Numbered from the stretch's first letter, positions 34,707 through 44,542 are shown. The stretch: DNA of 64,000 bases from DASSUW01 sp963835525 (GCA_963835525.1 CAWIFM010000002.1:85954-149953), one strand, 5' to 3'. Program-made: numbers and translations. The notes: generated from the letters alone by a model not told the origin.

Positions 34707-34892
34707 GTGCGAAGCCTCCGAAGGTTCCTGCGTCGAGAGCCGCCGCAGGAATCAGCGTGTCCGCGGTGCGGGGTGCCCGCGCCGGCGGGTGACGTTGTGT
34801 GCACCGCGTGCGGTTGGGATCTGCACGACGCGTACCACGATCCGCTCGTCGAAGCGGACAAAGACACGGTCGCGGGCGACCGGGGCGCGTAG
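34707..34892 (+). CDS. Small zinc-ribbon protein
   Basis: 61 residues from GTG 34707 (64 if from GTG 34698). A basic N terminus (RSLRRFLRREPP) precedes a double Cys-pair, CPRCGVPAPAGDVVCTACGW, a classic CxxC-x9-10-CxxC zinc ribbon. An acidic tail follows. Function unknown; small ribbons of this kind can bind nucleic acid or a protein partner. TAGCGT ends seven bases before GTG 34707, favouring that start and a leaderless message. Confidence 0.6.
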   Translation: MRSLRRFLRREPPQESACPRCGVPAPAGDVVCTACGWDLHDAYHDPLVEADKDTVAGDRGA

Positions 34893-34961
34893 CCGCGCTT
34901 CTCGACACCGCCCCGGCGGGCGGGCAACAGGGCTAGCATCAAGGGCTGGAGCGGCCCTTCG

Positions 34962-35912
34962 ATGTCCCTGTTTCGCCGCGCAGTCCTGGTCAACGTCACG
35001 GTGCTGGTGGCGGCCGCGCTGCTTCTTGCCCTGTCGCCGGCGACGATCTCGGCGACCGTGACGCGGAGCGAGTGGATCGTGTTGGCGGCCGGGACGGCGG
35101 CGGTGATCGTCGTGAACCTGCTGCTGCTGCGGCGGGTGTTCGGGCCGCTCGAGCGGCTGGAGCGGGTGATGAGTCGGATCGATCCGTACGAGCCGGGCCG
35201 CCGGATCCGCGAAGGCCGAGGCGACCGCGAGATCGCCAGTGTGAGCAGGGCGTTCAATGCGATGCTCGACCGTCTCGAGCGCGAACGGACCGACGGCAGG
35301 CGGCGCACCCTGCGAGCGCAGGAGGCAGAGCGGGGCCGAGTCGCCCGCGAGCTGCACGACGAGGTGGGGCAACTGCTCACCGGAGTCATGCTCCAGCTCG
35401 AAGGGCTCGCCGCCGCCGTGCCTGCGTCACGCCGAAACGATGTCGTCGGGATCCAGGACAACGTGCGGGAGGGCGTGCAGACGGTGCGCGAGATCGCGCG
35501 TGGCCTTCGCCCGCCCGCGCTCGAGGAGTTCGGGCTTCGTGCGTCGCTCGTGGCGCTGGGCGCCGGCTTCGGCGAGCGCGCCGGGCTGAAGGTGCGACAT
35601 CGCATCGATCCGGAGCTGCCGCCGCTCGACGCCGAGACTGAGCTGGCGCTCTATCGCGTCGCCCAGGAGGCAATGACGAACGTCGCACGCCATGCGCGCG
35701 CCCACGAGATGGAGCTGCTGCTGCGCGCCGAGGATCACGCGGTCGTGCTCACGGTCGCCGATGATGGATGCGGGATCGCGACCGATGACCTGAACAGCTC
35801 GCATGGTGTCGCCGGGATGCGCGAGCGCGCCTTGCTCGTCGGCGGAAACCTCGAGATCCGGCGACGCGCGCCGCATGGCACCGAGGTACGGCTGGTGGTG
35901 CCGCTGCGATGA
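34962..35912 (+). CDS. Sensor histidine kinase (HisKA_3, HAMP)
   Basis: 316 residues. An N-terminal pair of membrane segments (VLVNVTVLVAAALLLAL and WIVLAAGTAAVIVVNLLLL) with a very short loop is followed by a HAMP-like region (LERLERVMSRIDPYEPG). The HisKA_3 box is ARELHDEVGQLLTGV (phospho-His near residue 134). A HATPase domain has QEAMTNVARHARA, VADDGCGI and SHGVAGMRERALLVGG. With almost no external domain it probably senses membrane or internal signals. It is coupled to the response-regulator gene by a four-base overlap. Confidence 0.93.
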   Translation: MSLFRRAVLVNVTVLVAAALLLALSPATISATVTRSEWIVLAAGTAAVIVVNLLLLRRVFGPLERLERVMSRIDPYEPGRRIREGRGDREIASVSRAFNAMLDRLERERTDGRRRTLRAQEAERGRVARELHDEVGQLLTGVMLQLEGLAAAVPASRRNDVVGIQDNVREGVQTVREIARGLRPPALEEFGLRASLVALGAGFGERAGLKVRHRIDPELPPLDAETELALYRVAQEAMTNVARHARAHEMELLLRAEDHAVVLTVADDGCGIATDDLNSSHGVAGMRERALLVGGNLEIRRRAPHGTEVRLVVPLR

Positions 35913-36559
35913 GCTCGCCTCTGAGGACACGGATCCTGATAGCCGACGACCACACGCTCGTGCGCAGCGGGCTGCGGTTGATCCTCGATGCGGCGCCCGA
36001 CCTGGAAGTGGTCGCAGAGGCCGCGGACGGTGTCGAAGCGGTGGAGCGAGGTCTGCACGAGGATGTGGATCTCGCTGTCCTCGACGTCGCGATGCCCGGG
36101 CGGACGGGGTTGCACGCGGCGCGCGAGCTCGCGAGCCAGCGACCCGGCCTGCGATTGCTGATGCTGTCGATGCACGACGAGGAGCTCTACTGCCTGCAGG
36201 CGCTGAAGGCGGGAGCCTCCGGGTACGTGCTCAAGAGCGCGGCTGAGCGCGATCTCGTCGAGGCGTGCCGCGCGGCGATGCGCGGGGACACGTTCCTCTA
36301 TCCACCCACGGTCCGGTCACTGCTCCGAGCATGGCTCGACGATCCGACGCGGGCGCCGGCCAGCGAGTTGACCGCGCGCGAGGAGGAGGTGGTCAAGCTC
36401 GTCGCCGAGTCGCACACGAGCGAGGAGATCGCCGACCTGCTGCACATCAGCCGGCGGACCGTCGAACGCCACCGCGAGAACATCCTGGCCAAGCTGGGCC
36501 TGACGGATCGCATCCAGCTCACGCGCTACGCGATCCGCCGCGGACTCATCGACCCCTAG
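35909..36559 (+). CDS. NarL/FixJ-family response regulator
   Basis: 216 residues. The receiver domain has ADDHTLVRSGLRLIL (acidic pair), the phospho-acceptor Asp in LAVLDVAMPGRTG, and a Lys in GYVLKSA. The LuxR-type HTH is at residues ~150-210: LTAREEEVVKLVAESHTSEEIADLLHISRRTVERHRENI. It is the cognate partner of the kinase encoded immediately upstream. The GAATGGGGA inverted repeats at 33.9 and 34.7 kb are possible targets, by proximity only. Confidence 0.95.
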   Translation: MSSPLRTRILIADDHTLVRSGLRLILDAAPDLEVVAEAADGVEAVERGLHEDVDLAVLDVAMPGRTGLHAARELASQRPGLRLLMLSMHDEELYCLQALKAGASGYVLKSAAERDLVEACRAAMRGDTFLYPPTVRSLLRAWLDDPTRAPASELTAREEEVVKLVAESHTSEEIADLLHISRRTVERHRENILAKLGLTDRIQLTRYAIRRGLIDP

Positions 36560-36626
36560 TAGCCCTGTGCGTGTAACGCACTACAGGTCTGGACTGACGG
36601 TCGAGCCGCACCCGCTGATCGTGACC

Positions 36627-38306
36627 CTAGAAGAGGCCAACCGTGCGGCCATCTTCGTTGATGTCGACGTTGAGCGCGGCGGGCTGCTTGCCGAGTCCGG
36701 GCATCTGGGTGATGTCGCCGCACAGCGGCACGAGCCAGCCGGCGCCGGTGTAGGCGCGGATGTCGCGCACGGGGAGCGTGAACCCTTCGGGAGCGTTGAG
36801 CAGGGCGGGGTCGGCGGACAGTGAGAGGTGGGTTTTGGCCATGCAGACCGGCAGATGCTCGAGGCCGTCGCGGGTGTAGGTGTCGATGCGTTTCTCGGCG
36901 TCCATGTAGAAGACGACGTCCGCGGCGCCGTAGACGCGGGTGGCGACCGCCGTGATCTTCTCGCGGATCGGCGTGCTGTCCTGGTAGAGGAGCTTGAAGT
37001 CGTTGGGCTGCTCGCAGGCCTCCACCACGGCGGCGGCCAGGTCGGCGGCGCCGGCGCCGCCGCGGGCGAAGCCGTCGTTGGCCTCGGCCGCGAACGCCCC
37101 GGCCTCCAACGCCGCGTCCTTGACGAACGCGACCTCATCATCAGTGTCACCCGGCCGGCGGTTGACGGCCACCACGGCCGGCATCCCGAACTCCTTGATG
37201 ATCCCGAGGTGGCGGCGCACGTTGGCCATGCCGGTCTCCAGCGCGCCCATGGCGTGCGCGCGGCCCACGCGCGGGTCGTCCTCCACGCCGCCGTGGTGCT
37301 TGACCGCCCGCACCGTGGTCACCAGCACGACCGCGCTCGGCTTCAGCTCACCGAAGCGGCAGACGATGTCGAAGAACTTCTCCATCCCCATGTCAGACCC
37401 GAACCCGGACTCGGTCACCACGTAATCCGCGGTCTTGAGGCCGATCAGATCGGCCACCAGCGAGTTGTTGCCATGCGCGATGTTCGCGAACGGGCCGCAA
37501 TGCATCAGACACGGCTGGCCCTCCAACGTCTGAATCAAGTTCGGCTTCAGCGCGTCCTTGAGCAACACCGCCATCGCCCCCGCCGCCCCCAGATCCTCCG
37601 CGGTCACCGGCCCGGCGCCGTCGAAGGTGTGCGCGACCGTGATCCGACCCAACCGGCGCCGCAGATCCTGCAGATCGCGCGAGACGGCCATGATCGCCAT
37701 CACCTCACTCGCCGCCGTGATGTCAAACCCGCTCTCGCGCGGATAACCGTTCGCGCGACCGCCCAGCCCGACCGTGATCTGCCGCAACGCCCGGTCGTTC
37801 ATATCCACCGCCCGCCGCCAATCGATCCGCAGCTGATCGATGTGGTGCGGGTTCCCGTGCAGGATCGACGCGTCCAGCATCGCCGCCAACAAATTGTTGG
37901 CCGCCCCGATCGCGTGAATATCGCCCGTGAAGTGCAGGTTGAGATCCTCCATCGGCACCACCTGCGTCATCCCACCCCCCGCCGCGCCGCCCTTGATCCC
38001 GAACACCGGCCCCAACGACGGCTCACGCAAACACGCCACCGGCCGCTTACCGATATGCCCCAGCCCCTGCGTGAGCCCGACCAGCGTCGTCGTCTTACCC
38101 TCACCCGCCCGCGTCGGCGTCATCCCCGTCACACAGACCAGCTTGCCGTCCGCGCGACCGGCCAGCCGCTCCGTGACCGAGAGGTCGATCTTCGCCTTAT
38201 ACCGCCCGTACGGCTCAAACTCCTCAGGCTCGAGGCCGAGACCCTCCGCGATCTCCTCGATCGGCCGCAGGACCGCGTCCTGAGCGATCTCGAGGCTGCT
38301 CTTCAT
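36627..38306 (-). CDS. fhs: Formate--tetrahydrofolate ligase
   Basis: 559 residues, standard length. The nucleotide-binding loop is TPTRAGEGKTTT near residue 65; other landmarks are GGAAGGGMTQVVPMEDLNLHFTGD, NNLLAAMLDAS, LMHCGPFANIAHGNNS and FGSDMGMEKF. It ligates formate to THF with ATP (or runs in reverse). It follows soxB by 19 bases on the same strand and so is the last gene of the leftward run that includes sarcosine oxidase. This fits a role in processing C1-THF units released by N-demethylation. Confidence 0.96.
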   Translation of the reverse strand: MKSSLEIAQDAVLRPIEEIAEGLGLEPEEFEPYGRYKAKIDLSVTERLAGRADGKLVCVTGMTPTRAGEGKTTTLVGLTQGLGHIGKRPVACLREPSLGPVFGIKGGAAGGGMTQVVPMEDLNLHFTGDIHAIGAANNLLAAMLDASILHGNPHHIDQLRIDWRRAVDMNDRALRQITVGLGGRANGYPRESGFDITAASEVMAIMAVSRDLQDLRRRLGRITVAHTFDGAGPVTAEDLGAAGAMAVLLKDALKPNLIQTLEGQPCLMHCGPFANIAHGNNSLVADLIGLKTADYVVTESGFGSDMGMEKFFDIVCRFGELKPSAVVLVTTVRAVKHHGGVEDDPRVGRAHAMGALETGMANVRRHLGIIKEFGMPAVVAVNRRPGDTDDEVAFVKDAALEAGAFAAEANDGFARGGAGAADLAAAVVEACEQPNDFKLLYQDSTPIREKITAVATRVYGAADVVFYMDAEKRIDTYTRDGLEHLPVCMAKTHLSLSADPALLNAPEGFTLPVRDIRAYTGAGWLVPLCGDITQMPGLGKQPAALNVDINEDGRTVGLF

Positions 38307-38325
38307 GCGCTCCTCCTCCTGCTCG

Positions 38326-39537
38326 TCAATGGCTCACGGCCGCCGCGGCCAGCTCCGACACCAGCCGGTCCTCATAGAAGCGCTCGAGCGCGAACGGCGC
38401 GATCAGGTCCGGCTGCCGGCCCGTGTCGACGAGCTCGGCGAGCGTGCTGCCGACGATCGGCGCGGCCTTGAAGCCGTACGTCCCCCAGCCCGCGCTGACG
38501 TGGAAGTTCTCGACCTCGGTGACCCCGAGGATCGGGCTGTAGTCGGGGCTCAGGTCGCACAGCCCGGCCCAGCTGCGCAGCAGCCGCGCGTGCTCGAGCT
38601 GCGGGAACAGTTCCAGCGCGTGGCGGGAGACCTCCTGCAGGAAGTTCAGCGTCCCCTGCATGCGATACGTCGTCCACGGCTCGATCTCGGCGCCCATCAG
38701 GAACTCGCCGCGGTCGGTCTGCGAGATGTAGACGTGCATCTGCGACGACACGATCACGACGTCGAGCAGCGGCTTCATCGGCTCGGTCACGCACGCCTGC
38801 AGGATGTGCGTCGTGATCGGCATCGGGACGCCGGCCATGTCGGAGATCAGCGAGCTCCAGCCGGCGGTGCAGTTGAGCACGACGCCGGCCTTGACCGTCC
38901 CGCGGCTCGTCCGCACGGCGTCGATGCGCCCGTTGGCGCGCTCGAAGCCGAGCACCTCGGTGTAGGGGTGCAGCTCGGCGCCGCCCGCGTCGGCGCCGCG
39001 TGCGAAGCCCCAGACGACGGCGTCGTGGCGGATGATGCCGCCCGGCGGGTGGTAGAGCGCGCCGACGATCGGATACGTGGCGTCGGGCGAGACGACCATG
39101 GCCGGCGCGAGCGCCTTGACCTCCTCGGGCCCGATGAAGCGCGAGTCGATGCCCATCAGGCGGTTGACCTCCGCCCGGTCGGCCATCACGAACGCGGCGC
39201 GGTCGCCGTGCGCCAGCGTCAGGTGGCCGCACTGCGAGAACAGCAGGTTGAAGTCCAGCTCGCTCGACAGCCCCTCGTAGAGCTTGACGCTGGCGTCGTA
39301 GAAGCGCGCCCCCTCCGGGGTCTTGTAGTTCGAGCGCAGGATCGTCGTGTTGCGGCCCGCCGCGCCGCTGCCGAGGTAGCTCTTCTCGAGCACGGCGACG
39401 TCGGTGATGCCACGCTGGCGCAGGTAGTACGCGGTGGCCAGCCCGTGCGAGCCGCCGCCCACGATGACGACGTCGTAGCGGTCCTTGAGCTCGGGCCGGC
39501 GACGCCACATGCGGCGCTTGCGGAACAGGTCACGCAT
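38326..39537 (-). CDS. soxB: Sarcosine oxidase-like beta subunit (FAD/FMN oxidoreductase)
   Basis: 403 residues. It is a DAO-family flavoprotein: YDVVIVGGGSHGLATAYYLRQRG (Rossmann GxGxxG), AVLEKSYLGSGAAGRNTTILRSNY, and PPGGIIRHDAVVWGFARGA, whose His is the conserved site of covalent FMN attachment in heterotetrameric sarcosine oxidases. A C-terminal WAGLCDLSPDYSPILG and SAGWGTYGFK complete the FAD site. It oxidises the N-methyl group of sarcosine or, in the homologous MgdA, N-methylglutamate. It overlaps soxG by eight bases. Confidence 0.92.
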   Translation of the reverse strand: MRDLFRKRRMWRRRPELKDRYDVVIVGGGSHGLATAYYLRQRGITDVAVLEKSYLGSGAAGRNTTILRSNYKTPEGARFYDASVKLYEGLSSELDFNLLFSQCGHLTLAHGDRAAFVMADRAEVNRLMGIDSRFIGPEEVKALAPAMVVSPDATYPIVGALYHPPGGIIRHDAVVWGFARGADAGGAELHPYTEVLGFERANGRIDAVRTSRGTVKAGVVLNCTAGWSSLISDMAGVPMPITTHILQACVTEPMKPLLDVVIVSSQMHVYISQTDRGEFLMGAEIEPWTTYRMQGTLNFLQEVSRHALELFPQLEHARLLRSWAGLCDLSPDYSPILGVTEVENFHVSAGWGTYGFKAAPIVGSTLAELVDTGRQPDLIAPFALERFYEDRLVSELAAAAVSH

Positions 39538-40153
39538 CGGCGCCCTCCGCGGCGTCGGCCACCACGGTCCACATGTACTCGCCGAGGGCCGCGCCGAACA
39601 GCATCAGGTAGCGGTCCTCGGCCTCGCGCAGGACCATGCCCGGCGTGCGGGCCACGGAGCCGGGGCGGAAGGCGCCGACCGGCATCACCGCGGGGCGCAG
39701 GTCGATCGCGCAGAAGCGGGCGAAGACCTCGCGCGCGCGCGGCCCTGAGATCGCCAGTGCCGCGTACGCCGTCGTGACCTCGACGACGGCCGCGGTCCCC
39801 GCGGCCTCCTCGAGCCGCGCGCGCAACGCCGCGGTCTCGCCGGACGGGCAGATCGCCAGCGTACGCCCGCGCGTGACCGGGCACCACCACGTCTCGCCGT
39901 CTCGCATGGCCGTCCCCAGCTCGAGCGCGATGCCGAGCGCCGCCGGCGATCCATGCAGCTCGAGCTTGCCGAGGTGCGAGAGATCGGTCCAGGAGCATCT
40001 GCCCGCCTCGTCTGCGACCGCGACGTTCCAGCCGTCGCGCTCCTGGAAGCGTGCGCCGGCCGCCCGCGCGACGCGCTCCATCGGGCTGCGCGCGAGCGGC
40101 GTGCGCCCGCCCTCGGGCTGCGCCGCGTCGACGGAAAGGAACTCGAAGCTCAC
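39530..40153 (-). CDS. soxG: Sarcosine oxidase-like gamma subunit
   Basis: 207 residues from GTG 40153. It has the SoxG pattern, a degenerate GcvT-like fold: an N-terminal SPMERVARAAGARFQERDGWNVAVAD, LGTAMRDGETWWCPVTRGRTLAI, VEVTTAYAALAISGPRAREVFARFCAIDLRPAVMPVG and a C-terminal RYLMLFGAALGEYMW. It stabilises the tetramer between the alpha and beta subunits. Overlaps with soxA (four bases) and soxB (eight bases) indicate coupled translation. Confidence 0.88.
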   Translation of the reverse strand: MSFEFLSVDAAQPEGGRTPLARSPMERVARAAGARFQERDGWNVAVADEAGRCSWTDLSHLGKLELHGSPAALGIALELGTAMRDGETWWCPVTRGRTLAICPSGETAALRARLEEAAGTAAVVEVTTAYAALAISGPRAREVFARFCAIDLRPAVMPVGAFRPGSVARTPGMVLREAEDRYLMLFGAALGEYMWTVVADAAEGADA

Positions 40154-42977
40154 GAGCGCAGCACCTCGCCGTCGGGGTCGTAGAACGGGCGCGTCACGAC
40201 CTCGGCGCCCGTGCGCCGGTCGCCGTCGGAGATCGTGATCTCGGCGCCGTCGGAGGCCAGCGCGGCGGGCACCCACGCCATCCCGATGACCCGCTGGAGC
40301 TGCGGCGACCAGCGCGACGACGTGACGCGGCCGACCGCGGCCCCGTCGGGGCCGACCACCGCGGCGCCCTCGGTCGGCGCGCGACCGTCGGCCGTGGTGA
40401 AGCCGACGAGCGCGGTCTCGAGCTCCTGCTCCCCGTAGCGCTCGAGCGCCCAGCGGCCGATGAAGTCCTCCTCCTTGTCGAGCTTGACGATCCACGGCAT
40501 GGCGGCGCCGAACGGCGTCGACTCGGAGTCGGTGTCCTGCCCGACGAGGATGTGCAGCTTCTGCAGGCGCAGGATGCGCTGCGGCTCGAGCCCGAACGGC
40601 CGCAGTCCGTGCTCGGCGCCGGCCTCGAGCAGCGCCTCCCAGAGGTACTCGCCGTGCGCCGCCGGGAAGTGGATCTCGTAGCCCACCTCGCCGACGAAGC
40701 CGATCCGCATGATCAGGCACGGCACGCCGGCGACGCGCGCATGCTTCGCGTCGAGGTAGGTGAACGCCTCGGCCGAGCAGTCCAGCTCGGTGACCGCCGC
40801 CATGATCTCTCGCGCGCGCGGGCCTGCCAGGTTGACCGCGCACAGCGCCTGCGTGACGTCGGTCATATGGACCTGCATCCCCCAGTCGGCCAGCCACCAG
40901 CCGAACCACTCCTCCACCGCGCCGGCGCCCGACGACGTCGTCGTGACGTAGAACGAGTCGTCGTCGAGACGGCAGATCGTGCCGTCGTCCATGATCCGCC
41001 CGGCGTCGCTCGTCATGACGCCGTAGCGGATCCGCCCGGGCTTGAGGTTCGAGAGCCGGTTGGGGTAGAGGCGGTCGAGGAACGCGCCCGCCTCCGTGCC
41101 TGAGACGATCAGCTTCCCGAGCGTCGAGACGTCGATCAGCCCGGCGGCCTCGTGCACGGCGAGCGCCTCGCCCTGCGGGTCGCCGTAGTCGTACGCGCGC
41201 CGCCAGTCGCCCGCCCACTGCACCGACGCGCCGAGGTCGCGATGGCAGCCGTGGATCGCTGAGCGCTTGGCCGGCTCGATCGGGCGCCCGGCGAGGATGC
41301 CCATCGGGACCGGGACCCAGGGCGGCCGCGCTGTCGTCTGCCCGACGTCCTCGAGGGCCAGCCCGGTCTCCTGCGCCATCAGCCGCGCCATCGGCAGCGA
41401 CGAGAAGCGGCCCTGGGACGGGCCCATGGTGACCGTCGTGTAGCGCTTGGCCAGCTCCATCGAGTCGTAGCCCTCGGCGATCGCGTGGCGTACGTCCTTG
41501 ACCGTCACGTCCTCGTCGAGGTCGACGAAGCAGCGCCCGCGCTCCGCGCCGCTGACGGCGGGCGGCACCGCGACCGGCTCGGGCTCCTCGTGCACGGGCT
41601 CGCGACGCGCGCCGTTGCCGAGGCCGAGACCGTGCGCGGCCGCAAGGCCGGCCAGCTCTCCGGACGCCTCGGCCGCCGTTCCGTGGCCGGCCAGGCTCCC
41701 CGCCGCGTACGCGCCCGGCGGCAGCTCGGCGAGCGCGAAGTGCCCCAGCCGCGTGTCGTAGCTGCGTCCGCGCCCCGGCCTGCAGCGCGAGCGAGGCGGC
41801 CGGCGCCTCGCCGCCGCAGACGACGAGCAGGTCGCAGTCGACGCTGCGCTCGCCGTCGTGGCGGTCGAGCGGGGCGAGCACGGCGGCGCTCAGCGCGCGC
41901 CCGCCCTTGGCCGCGACCACGGTGTGGCCGGCGAACAGGGGCGAGACCCTCCAGCTCGGCGGCGAGCGGGCGCGGCGACGGTCGCAGGTCGGCGACCGCG
42001 GCGATCTCGACTCCGGCGGCGCGCAGGTCGCGGGCCGCGGCCAGGCCGCGATCGCAGGTGGTCACGACGACCGCCCGCTCGCCGGGCGCGACGGCGTAGC
42101 GCGCCACGAGCGCCAGCGCGCCGCCCGAGAGCATGATCCCCGGGCGGTCGTTGTCGGCGAAGACCAGCGACTGCTCGATCGTGCCGGTGGCGAACACGAG
42201 CTGCCGGGCGCGCACCTGGTGCAGCGTGTCGCCCTGCCAGACGGCGACCAGACCGTCGAAGCAGCCGAGCGCGGCGGCGCCGGTGAGCAGCTCGACGCCC
42301 GCGCGCACGCGCCTGCGCGACCAGCTCGGCGGCGCGCTCGTGGCCGCCCTCGTCGAGCAGCCGCCCGCCGGGGACCGGGCCCTCGTCGGCCAGCACGACG
42401 TCGGCGCCCAGCTCGGCGGCGGCGATCGCCGCGCGCAGGCCCGGCGGCGCCGCCGCCGGCCACGAACACGTCGGCGTGGCGGCGGCGGTACTCGGTCCGC
42501 CACTCGCGCTCGTCCTGGTGCTTGCGCAGCCGCCCGAGCCCGGCGGCGTGGCGGAGCACCTTCTCGTACAGCGGCCACAGCCGCCGCGGGCGGATGAACG
42601 TCTTGTAGTAGAAGCCGACCGGCGTGAACGGGCCGCCGAACAGGTCGGTGGCGCGCATGACGTCGAAGTCGAGCCCCGGGCTTCGCGTTCATGTGCTCGA
42701 CGCTCATCCCGCCCGCAGCGGCTCGGTGCTCGCGCGCACGCCCGGCCGCCCGTCGACGGCCACCAGGTCGGTGCCCGCGCTCACCGCGGCGCCGCCGAGC
42801 AGCCCGCGGCGGCGGTGGTACTTGAACGAGCGCGAGAACGTCCGCCGGCCGGCCGCGTAGAGCGCGGAGCGCGATCGTGTCCCCGGCGAAGCCCTGCACC
42901 GGCTTGCCGTCGAAGCTGAACTCGAGCACCGCGCCGCGGTCGATCAGCTCGCCCGGCTGCGGTCCGAGGCGCGTCAC
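40150..42977 (-). CDS. soxA: Sarcosine oxidase-like alpha subunit, heavily frameshifted
   Basis: About 940 residues if repaired. The N terminus from GTG 42977 has the SoxA 2Fe-2S/Fer2_4-type start (LEFSFDGKPVQGFAGDTIA) and later SFKYHRRRGLLGG in another frame. It is followed by a Rossmann domain (MRATDLFGGPFTPVGFYYK, DVFVAGGGAAG, LVFATGTIEQSLVFADNDRPG). The last ~480 codons (40150-41595) are uninterrupted and contain the GcvT-like THF-binding half: GLIDVSTLGKLIVSG, GPRAREIM, ILRLQKLHILVGQDTD. The subunit binds NAD and THF and makes 5,10-methylene-THF from the released formaldehyde. At least five indels lie between ~41.75 and 42.87 kb, all in GC-rich runs. Confidence 0.85.
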
Positions 42978-43245
42978 GCCGGCGGCGGTGCGTCGGCGGG
43001 CAGCGCGGTCATCAGCACCTCGTTCGTGCGCGTGTCACGGTCGGCGACGAACCAGCTGCGGCAGCCCGGACCGGTGGAACCACCACTCGCGCTGCACGCC
43101 CGCCACGTTGCGGCGGAAGTAGTTGTACTCGTTGAGCTCGCGCCAGCTCGGTCGCTCGCGCGGGCGCGCCGATGGCCTCGCCGCCGAAGGAGAAGTCGGT
43201 CACCTCGCGCACGCCGCAGTTCGGACACGACAGCAGGAAGGACAT
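42974..43245 (-). CDS. soxD: Sarcosine oxidase-like delta subunit, frameshifted
   Basis: About 90 residues from ATG 43245. The N terminus MSFLLSCPNCGVREVTDFSFGGE carries the CxxC half of the SoxD zinc site. The rest appears in other frames: an FRRNVAGVQREWWFHR-like middle and the C terminus GCRSWFVADRDTRTNEVL with the typical W-F-x-x-x-R-D. It is the zinc-containing small subunit of the heterotetramer. Its GTGA overlap with soxA and the promoter just upstream mark it as first gene of soxD-A-G-B-fhs. Two or three short indels break it. Confidence 0.8.
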
Positions 43246-43256
43246 GCGTGCCCCGG

Positions 43257-43286
43257 ATCCTAGACAAATACGTACAAAGCACGCAA
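43257..43286 (-). promoter_or_regulatory. soxD promoter with embedded regulon motif (site A)
   Basis: Minus strand: TTGCGT, an 18-base spacer, TAGGAT, 11 bases, ATG (43245). The spacer is occupied by the motif read on the plus strand as ACAAATACGTACAAA (43264-43278), which recurs at 48230, 48314 and 55306. A protein bound there would block RNA polymerase. Confidence 0.6.
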
Positions 43287-43297
43287 GGACTAGACCC

Positions 43298-44030
43298 CTA
43301 CGCGCGCTCGCGGCGAACCACTCGAAGACGCGCAGGAAGCGCGGGTCGACGCGCCACTCCTCCTGCAGCTCCCACTGCACCGCGAGCACGGGCGCGCCCT
43401 CCAGCTCGACGGCCTCGACGAGGCCGTCCGGGGCCGTCGCCGTCACGCGCAGGCCGTCGGCCACGCGGTCGAGCGCCTGGTGGTGGAACGAGCTGACCTC
43501 GGCGCGCGCCGTCCCGAGCGCGGCGCGCAGCAGGCTCCCCTCGGCGACGTCGATCGCGTGGCGCGGGTGCGGCGGGGGCGGGTCCCCCACCAGCGACGCG
43601 TGCTCGACCGTCTTCCACGCCTTCCAGCCGGGGTCGGTCGGGTGGTCGCGCCAGCGCGGGTCGTCGCCGAGGTGCTGCACGAGCGTGCCCCCGAGCGCGA
43701 CGTTGAGCACCTGGATGCCGCGGCACATTCCGAGCACCGGCAGGCCGCGCTCGAGCACCCGCGGCACCAGCTCGAGCTCGAACGCGTCGCGCTCGGGCTC
43801 GGTCGCGGCCAGCGACGGGCCGGGCTCCTGCCCGTAGCGGCGCGGCTCGATGTCGCGGCCCGGGCGCGAGCACCACGCCGTCGAGGCGGTCGAGCGTGGC
43901 CTCGAGCGCGTCCATCGCCCGCGGCAGGATCACCGGCACGGCGCCGACCATGGCGAGCGGCCGCGGCACGCCGACGGCCGCCGTAGTCGCCGAAGTCGTG
44001 GAAGCTGGCGCTGATCCCGATCAGGGTCAT
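43298..44030 (-). CDS. Peptidase C26-type gamma-glutamyl hydrolase (PuuD-like), frameshifted
   Basis: About 245 residues from ATG 44030 (MTLIGISASFHDFG). It is a class-I-glutamine-amidotransferase-like hydrolase: a VGAVPVILPRAMDALEATLDRLDGVVL region, the nucleophile elbow LGMCRGIQVLNVALGGTLVQ (catalytic Cys), SFHHQALDRVADGL (catalytic His) and a C-terminal VLAVQWELQEEWRVDPRFLRVF. PuuD-type enzymes hydrolyse gamma-glutamyl amides. Beside a GS-family ligase, an APC permease and a DAO oxidase this recalls the gamma-glutamyl-putrescine pathway. The frame shifts near 43.97, 43.85 and at the very end. It overlaps the flavin reductase stop (ATGA). Confidence 0.82.
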
Positions 44031-44542
44031 CGCGAGAGGCGGTCGAACCGGCCGGCGAAGAACACCAGCGGGTCGCCGTCGCGGTACTCCATGTACTCGA
44101 CGCGCCCGACCCACAGCCGGTGGTCGCCCGCCTCGTGGATCGCCTCGACGCGGCAGCCGACGTGCGCCAGCGCGCCCTCCACGAACGGCAGCTCCTTCCA
44201 CCAGGTGAACGCGGGCGCGACCTCCTCGACCGGGCGGCCGGCGAAGTGGCTCGCGAGCGCCTCCTGCTCGGCCCCGAGCACGCTGATCCCGTAGCGCCGC
44301 GTCCGCGGCAGCAGCGCGTCCATCTTGCAGTCGCCGAGCGAGACGACGACCAGCGGCGGGTCGAGCGACACCGACATCACGCCGTTGGCCGTCATGCCGT
44401 GCACCTGGTCGCGCTGGGCGGTGGTGACGACCGTGACGCCGGTGGCGAAGCGGCCCATCGCCTTGCGCAGCCGGCCCGGCGCCGCCCCGCGGCTGGTCTG
44501 GGTGAGCGTCGCGACGCCGCGCAGCGATTCGGAGGGGTTCAC
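44027..44542 (-). CDS. Flavin reductase (DIM6/NtaB family)
   Basis: 171 residues from GTG 44542. It has the split-barrel flavin reductase pattern (PF01613): RKAMGRFATGVTVVTTAQRDQVHGMTANGVMSVSLDPPLVVVSL, then YGISVLGAEQEALASHFAGR and VGCRVEAIHEAGDHRLWVGRVEYMEY. Such proteins supply reduced FMN/FAD to a separate oxygenase. The acyl-CoA-dehydrogenase-fold protein encoded two genes upstream in the same operon is the obvious candidate partner. It overlaps the GcvT-fusion gene and the C26 hydrolase gene by four bases each. Confidence 0.9.
   Translation of the reverse strand: MNPSESLRGVATLTQTSRGAAPGRLRKAMGRFATGVTVVTTAQRDQVHGMTANGVMSVSLDPPLVVVSLGDCKMDALLPRTRRYGISVLGAEQEALASHFAGRPVEEVAPAFTWWKELPFVEGALAHVGCRVEAIHEAGDHRLWVGRVEYMEYRDGDPLVFFAGRFDRLSR

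Noticed and set aside
36828..38471. 547-codon open frame antisense to formate-THF ligase
   Set aside because: Fully opposite a well-conserved fhs gene, with low-complexity His/Arg-rich translation.
40150..43245. soxA and soxD as true pseudogenes
   Set aside because: Both retain family residues across every frame, the breaks are 1-2 base indels in GC runs, and soxG, soxB and most of the soxA 3' half are intact; sequencing error is simpler.
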